From NCBI GenBank assembly GCA_015075445.1, contig JABTUJ010000030.1, positions 62,001 to 126,000 on the forward strand: a stretch of DNA of 64,000 nucleotides. Reading direction: 5' to 3'. Source of the stretch: Verrucomicrobiales bacterium. GTDB lineage: Bacteria; Verrucomicrobiota; Verrucomicrobiia; Limisphaerales; J093. A model generated the notes under the pieces. It saw nothing but the letters and a program-made list of their open reading frames with translations, did no database searches and was not told where the DNA came from. Position 1 is the stretch's first letter. Each line of letters starts with the position of its first letter. Below are positions 61,304-64,000 of this stretch, piece by piece. The translations under genes and the position numbers were made by a program.

Positions 61304-62052
61304 ATGCAGGCGCCCAAAGTGACGGCGGAGGCCCTCCGGGCCATGAAAGGCCGTGCGCCCCTCGCGGCTCTCACGGCCTACGATTACCCCACGACACGAC
61401 TGCTCGACGAAGCCGGCGTGCCGCTGGTGCTGGTGGGCGATTCCCTGGGGATGGTGGTGCTCGGTTATCCGGACAACCACCTCGGTGACGTTAGCCGAGA
61501 TGGAGCATCACACCCGTGCCGACCGCTCGCCCGCCGCGCGCCTTGCCGGCGGCGGACCCTTCCCGCCAACACCTACCGCACGCCGGCCGAGGCGGTCGCC
61601 AGCGCCCGGCGCCTCGTGGCCGCCGGTGCCGAAGCCGTGAAGGCGGAAGGCGGGGTGGTGATCGCCGAGGTGGTGCGGGCGCTGCGGGCGGAGGGGATGC
61701 CGTTCCCGGCCACATCGGGATGTTGCCGCAGCACGCGGGAGGAGGGCGGGTACCACATGGCGGCGCGAACCGGGCGGCGGGCGCTGCTGGCTGATGCCGA
61801 GGCTCTGGCCGAAGCGGGCGCCTTCGCGACGTGCTCGAACTGGTCGCGCCCACGGTCGCAGCCGAGATCACGCGCACGGTGCCCATCCCCACCATCGGGA
61901 TCGGGTCGGGTCCGGACTGCGACGGGCAGATCCTGGTGATCAACGATCTGGTGGGGACCTTTCCGTGGTTCACGCCGCGGTTTGTCCGGCCGCGGTTGCA
62001 TGCCTTCGAGCAGATGCGGGCGGCCATCGTTGCGTGGCGGGAGAGTCTGTGA
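61304..62052 (+). pseudogene. panB: 3-methyl-2-oxobutanoate hydroxymethyltransferase, broken by several indels
   Basis: PanB makes ketopantoate for pantothenate and CoA. The start MQAPKVTAEALRAMKGRAPL and LTAYDYPTTRLLDEAGVPLV, then VLVGDSLGMVVLGYPD, are in one frame. VTLAEMEHHTRA is in another; NTYRTPAEAVASARRLVAAG and AEGG are back in the first. A later QGHIGMLPQH-like piece is in a third, and the end (MLELVAPTVAAEITRTVPIP, IGIGSGPDCDGQILVINDLV, GTFPWFTPRFVRP) is in yet another. At least five single-base indels are needed (near 61474, 61515-61550, 61706, 61738 and 61830). Every motif survives, so error is more likely than decay. Confidence 0.85.
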
Positions 62053-62071
62053 CGCGCCGCCAACACCCGCC

Positions 62072-63351
62072 ATGACCTGTCCGGGCGAATCTTCGCAACC
62101 ACTCCGGCCTCCACCCGGTCCGCCGCTGGCGGGCGTGGGGATCCGCCAAGGCCCAACGCCACAGGGACCTCGTCAGGCGCCTTGGGTGCAACTGCGCACG
62201 TACAGCTTCGCCCCCACGCTGTATCCCGCGATGATCAAGGGCGCGTCGCCGGACGCGAAACCGGGGGATCTCGTGACCGTGTACGACCGGGACGGACGGC
62301 GGTTCGGCACGGGGCTCTACAATCCCCGGGCGCGGGTGCCGCTGCGGGTGATCCAGCACGGTGAGGCGCCGTTCACGGAGGAGGATTTCCTCGGGTTGCT
62401 GGACCGGGCTGTGGCGCTGCGCTTGAAGACGCTCCGGTTGGCGGAAGTCAGCGACGCCTTCCGCGTGGTCCATTCGGACGGCGACCGGCTCAGCGGACTG
62501 GTCGTGGACCGCTATGCCGATGTCCTGAGCGTGTCGGTGCATAGTCTGGGGGTGTGGCAGCGGCTGCCGCGGTGGCTGCCGCACCTGCACACCCGTCTGG
62601 GCACGCGCCACGCCGTGGTCGAAGTGGACGATTTCGTGGCGCGCCTCGAAGGCATCCCCGGGTCGCGTCCGGGCCAAACGCCGGCGGCCGGTGGCAAGAC
62701 GGTGCCGACGGTGAAGATCGTCGAGAGCGGCGTCCGGTTTGAGGTGGACTTCGCCGCCGGCCACAAGACCGGTTTCTTCTGCGATCAGCGCGAGAACCGG
62801 CGACGCTTCGCCCGCTGGGTGAACCCGGAGACGCGTGTGTTGGACCTGTGCTGTTACACGGGTGGCTTCGCGCTGGCCGCGGCGGTCACGGGCCGGGCCG
62901 TGGACGTCACCGGGGTGGACCTGGACGAGCAGGCGGTCCGACAGGCGCGGCGCAACGCGAACCTGAACCAGGCGCGCATCACCCGGTCCACTGCGACGCC
63001 TACAGCTACGCCCGGCAGATGCAGCGCAACGGCCACCTGTGGGACGTGGTGGTGGTGGACCCGCCCAAACTCGTGGATCGCCGCGACGACTTCCGCGAAG
63101 GCCAACAGCAGTACGAAGACCTGAACGGACTCGCGCTGCGGTTGCTCAAGCCCGACGGCCTGCTGGTCACCTGCTCATGCTCGGGCCTGGTTTCCGCGGA
63201 GGATTTCGAGCAGTTCGTGATCCGCGCCGGGCAACGGGTCGGGCGGCAACTCCAGTTTCTGGATCGCACCGGGGCGGGACCCGATCACCCGGTGATGTCC
63301 AACTGCCCGGAAAGCCGCTACCTCAAGGTGCTCTGGGCGCGCGTGCCGTAG
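62072..63351 (+). pseudogene. RlmI-like 23S rRNA (cytosine-C5) methyltransferase, one frameshift
   Basis: From ATG 62072 the first frame covers a PUA-like N-terminus (LVTVYDRDGRRFGTGLYNPR) and an EEHUD-type linker (TLRLAEVSDAFRVVHSDGDR, GLVVDRYADVLSVSVHSLGV). It then covers the methyltransferase start VLDLCCYTGGFALAAAVTGR. Near 62985 one base is missing (after ITR), and the second frame continues HCDAYSYARQMQRNGHLWDV, VVVDPPKLVDRRDD (motif IV) and VTCSCSGLVSAEDFEQF (catalytic Cys region), ending at 63351. The whole protein is a normal-sized class I RlmI/RlmK-type enzyme. It follows panB by 19 bases. Confidence 0.85.
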
Positions 63352-63535
63352 CCAGGTGGGGTGCGGTTCGTTAAGCAGTCTCTGTGGTGAAACGGCTTGG
63401 TTTGGAGCCACGGAGGCGCGCACGAGGGACCCAGAGGGAGGTCGGAGGGGGACCTGTCGGCCGTCGAGAACTGCCCCGGCGTTGGACCACGGATGACCCG
63501 GATTGTCGGTGAACGTCTGTCGGCGCTGGTTCGCC

Positions 63536-64000
63536 TCAAACCTCCAGCTTCCAGGGGGCGCGCATCGGTTGGGAAACAAGGGCGTTGGCCTGCGCGTCGT
63601 CGATGAAACGCTGCTTCTTCGAGTCGAAGCGCAGCGGCCGGCCGGTCTGCACGGCGATCTTCGCCAGGTTGATGATCGTGCAGGAGCGATGGCCGTTGAC
63701 TTCGTTCAACGCGAACTTCTTCCGCGTCTTCACCGCCTGAATGAAGTCGGTCAGTTGCGGTTCCGGATCGGGCAGGTCGCGCAGCTTCTTCTCGAGCTCG
63801 GGAATGTTGCTCTCGAAATCCCGGCTGAGCCAGCCCTTCGGCCCGGCGATGAAAGGCGCGGTGTCCTTGTTCTCGCCATCGAGGATGATCTCGCAGCCAT
63901 CGGCGTACTTGAGCCGAATGCGCCGCCAGGGGAGGACGGCGTCGGGATGCTGCGGATCGGTATCCGCCTCGAGTTCCACCGGGCTTTCGTTGTCTTTGTC
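63536..64000 (-). CDS. Gfo/Idh/MocA-family oxidoreductase, partial (C-terminal part only)
   Basis: The frame is open to the right edge (154 residues seen). Pieces such as RIRLKYADGCEIILDGENKD, TAPFIAGPKGWLSRDFESNI and PEPQLTDFIQAVKTRKKFAL, then NEVNGHRSCTIINLAKIAVQ, match the C-terminal domain of exported Gfo/Idh/MocA proteins of this phylum. Its N-terminus lies beyond 64000. The 184-base gap from 63352 to 63535 holds nothing recognised. Confidence 0.8.
   Translation of the reverse strand, partial: DKDNESPVELEADTDPQHPDAVLPWRRIRLKYADGCEIILDGENKDTAPFIAGPKGWLSRDFESNIPELEKKLRDLPDPEPQLTDFIQAVKTRKKFALNEVNGHRSCTIINLAKIAVQTGRPLRFDSKKQRFIDDAQANALVSQPMRAPWKLEV

Noticed and set aside
1..64000. tRNA, rRNA or prophage genes
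   Set aside because: Intergenic stretches were checked for tRNA-like arms and known phage genes; none were found by eye.

Overview
The window is GC-rich bacterial DNA that reads as a member of the Verrucomicrobiota. A Limisphaerales/Pedosphaera-like soil or freshwater lineage is the best guess. The evidence is the gene families: DUF1501, a DUF6807 ('PmoA') protein, several Gfo/Idh/MocA oxidoreductases with Tat-like leaders, a Tricorn-type protease, ASPIC/UnbV-VCBS giants, a PVC-type dehydrogenase with a cupredoxin tail, a GYF_2 membrane protein, an isolated PEP-CTERM-like tail and a REP-associated (Y1) transposase. No rRNA, tRNA, CRISPR or prophage was seen. The family assignments come from motifs read by eye, not from searches.

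Layout. 1-9000: a divergent Acg-type nitroreductase (partial) and DUF1501, then a same-strand run of ferritin-like protein, DUF6807, two Gfo/Idh/MocA proteins (the second with an in-frame TAG) and a uroporphyrinogen-decarboxylase-like protein, which looks like a sugar/ether-type catabolic cluster. 9000-14000: CusF-SCO copper protein and a methyltransferase, then a sugar-isomerase-like TIM barrel coupled to a Na+/solute symporter. 14000-17400: three overlapping membrane-protein genes behind a mono-haem secreted protein. 17389-18522: a complete Y1/RAYT element whose right end forms the start region of ribD, followed by ribD-ribE-tmk. 21200-22540: an ECF sigma operon. 22700-29000: ASPIC/VCBS protein, SMP-30 lactonase, NagB-like deaminase, alpha/beta hydrolase, SDR protein. 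28968-35232: Tricorn-like protease (frameshifted), pirin, and a coiled-coil lipoprotein. 35440-40338: a 1632-residue hybrid histidine kinase. 40671-48239: small conserved proteins, an unrecognised Cys-rich protein, a large SGNH/PVC-propeller/HEAT/cupredoxin protein split by a TAA, patatin and a lipoprotein. 48336-53857: a 1264-residue ASPIC/VCBS protein and a frameshifted ceramidase-like gene. 54052-64000: exonuclease III, an amino-acid permease, a mutarotase-like protein, a 54-residue membrane protein, ilvC, an RNase H-like nuclease, a Gfo/Idh/MocA protein, panB and an RlmI-like methyltransferase (the last three frameshifted), and the end of another Gfo/Idh/MocA gene.

Two themes stand out. 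First, the gaps between genes are packed with at least six families of short palindromic or tandem repeats, some reaching into the 5' or 3' ends of genes. One family shares its ends with the resident Y1 transposase. Second, otherwise well-conserved genes carry single-base indels or single stop codons, densest at 61-63 kb. This is more typical of draft-assembly error than of decay, so the affected genes should be treated as probably intact until the reads are checked.
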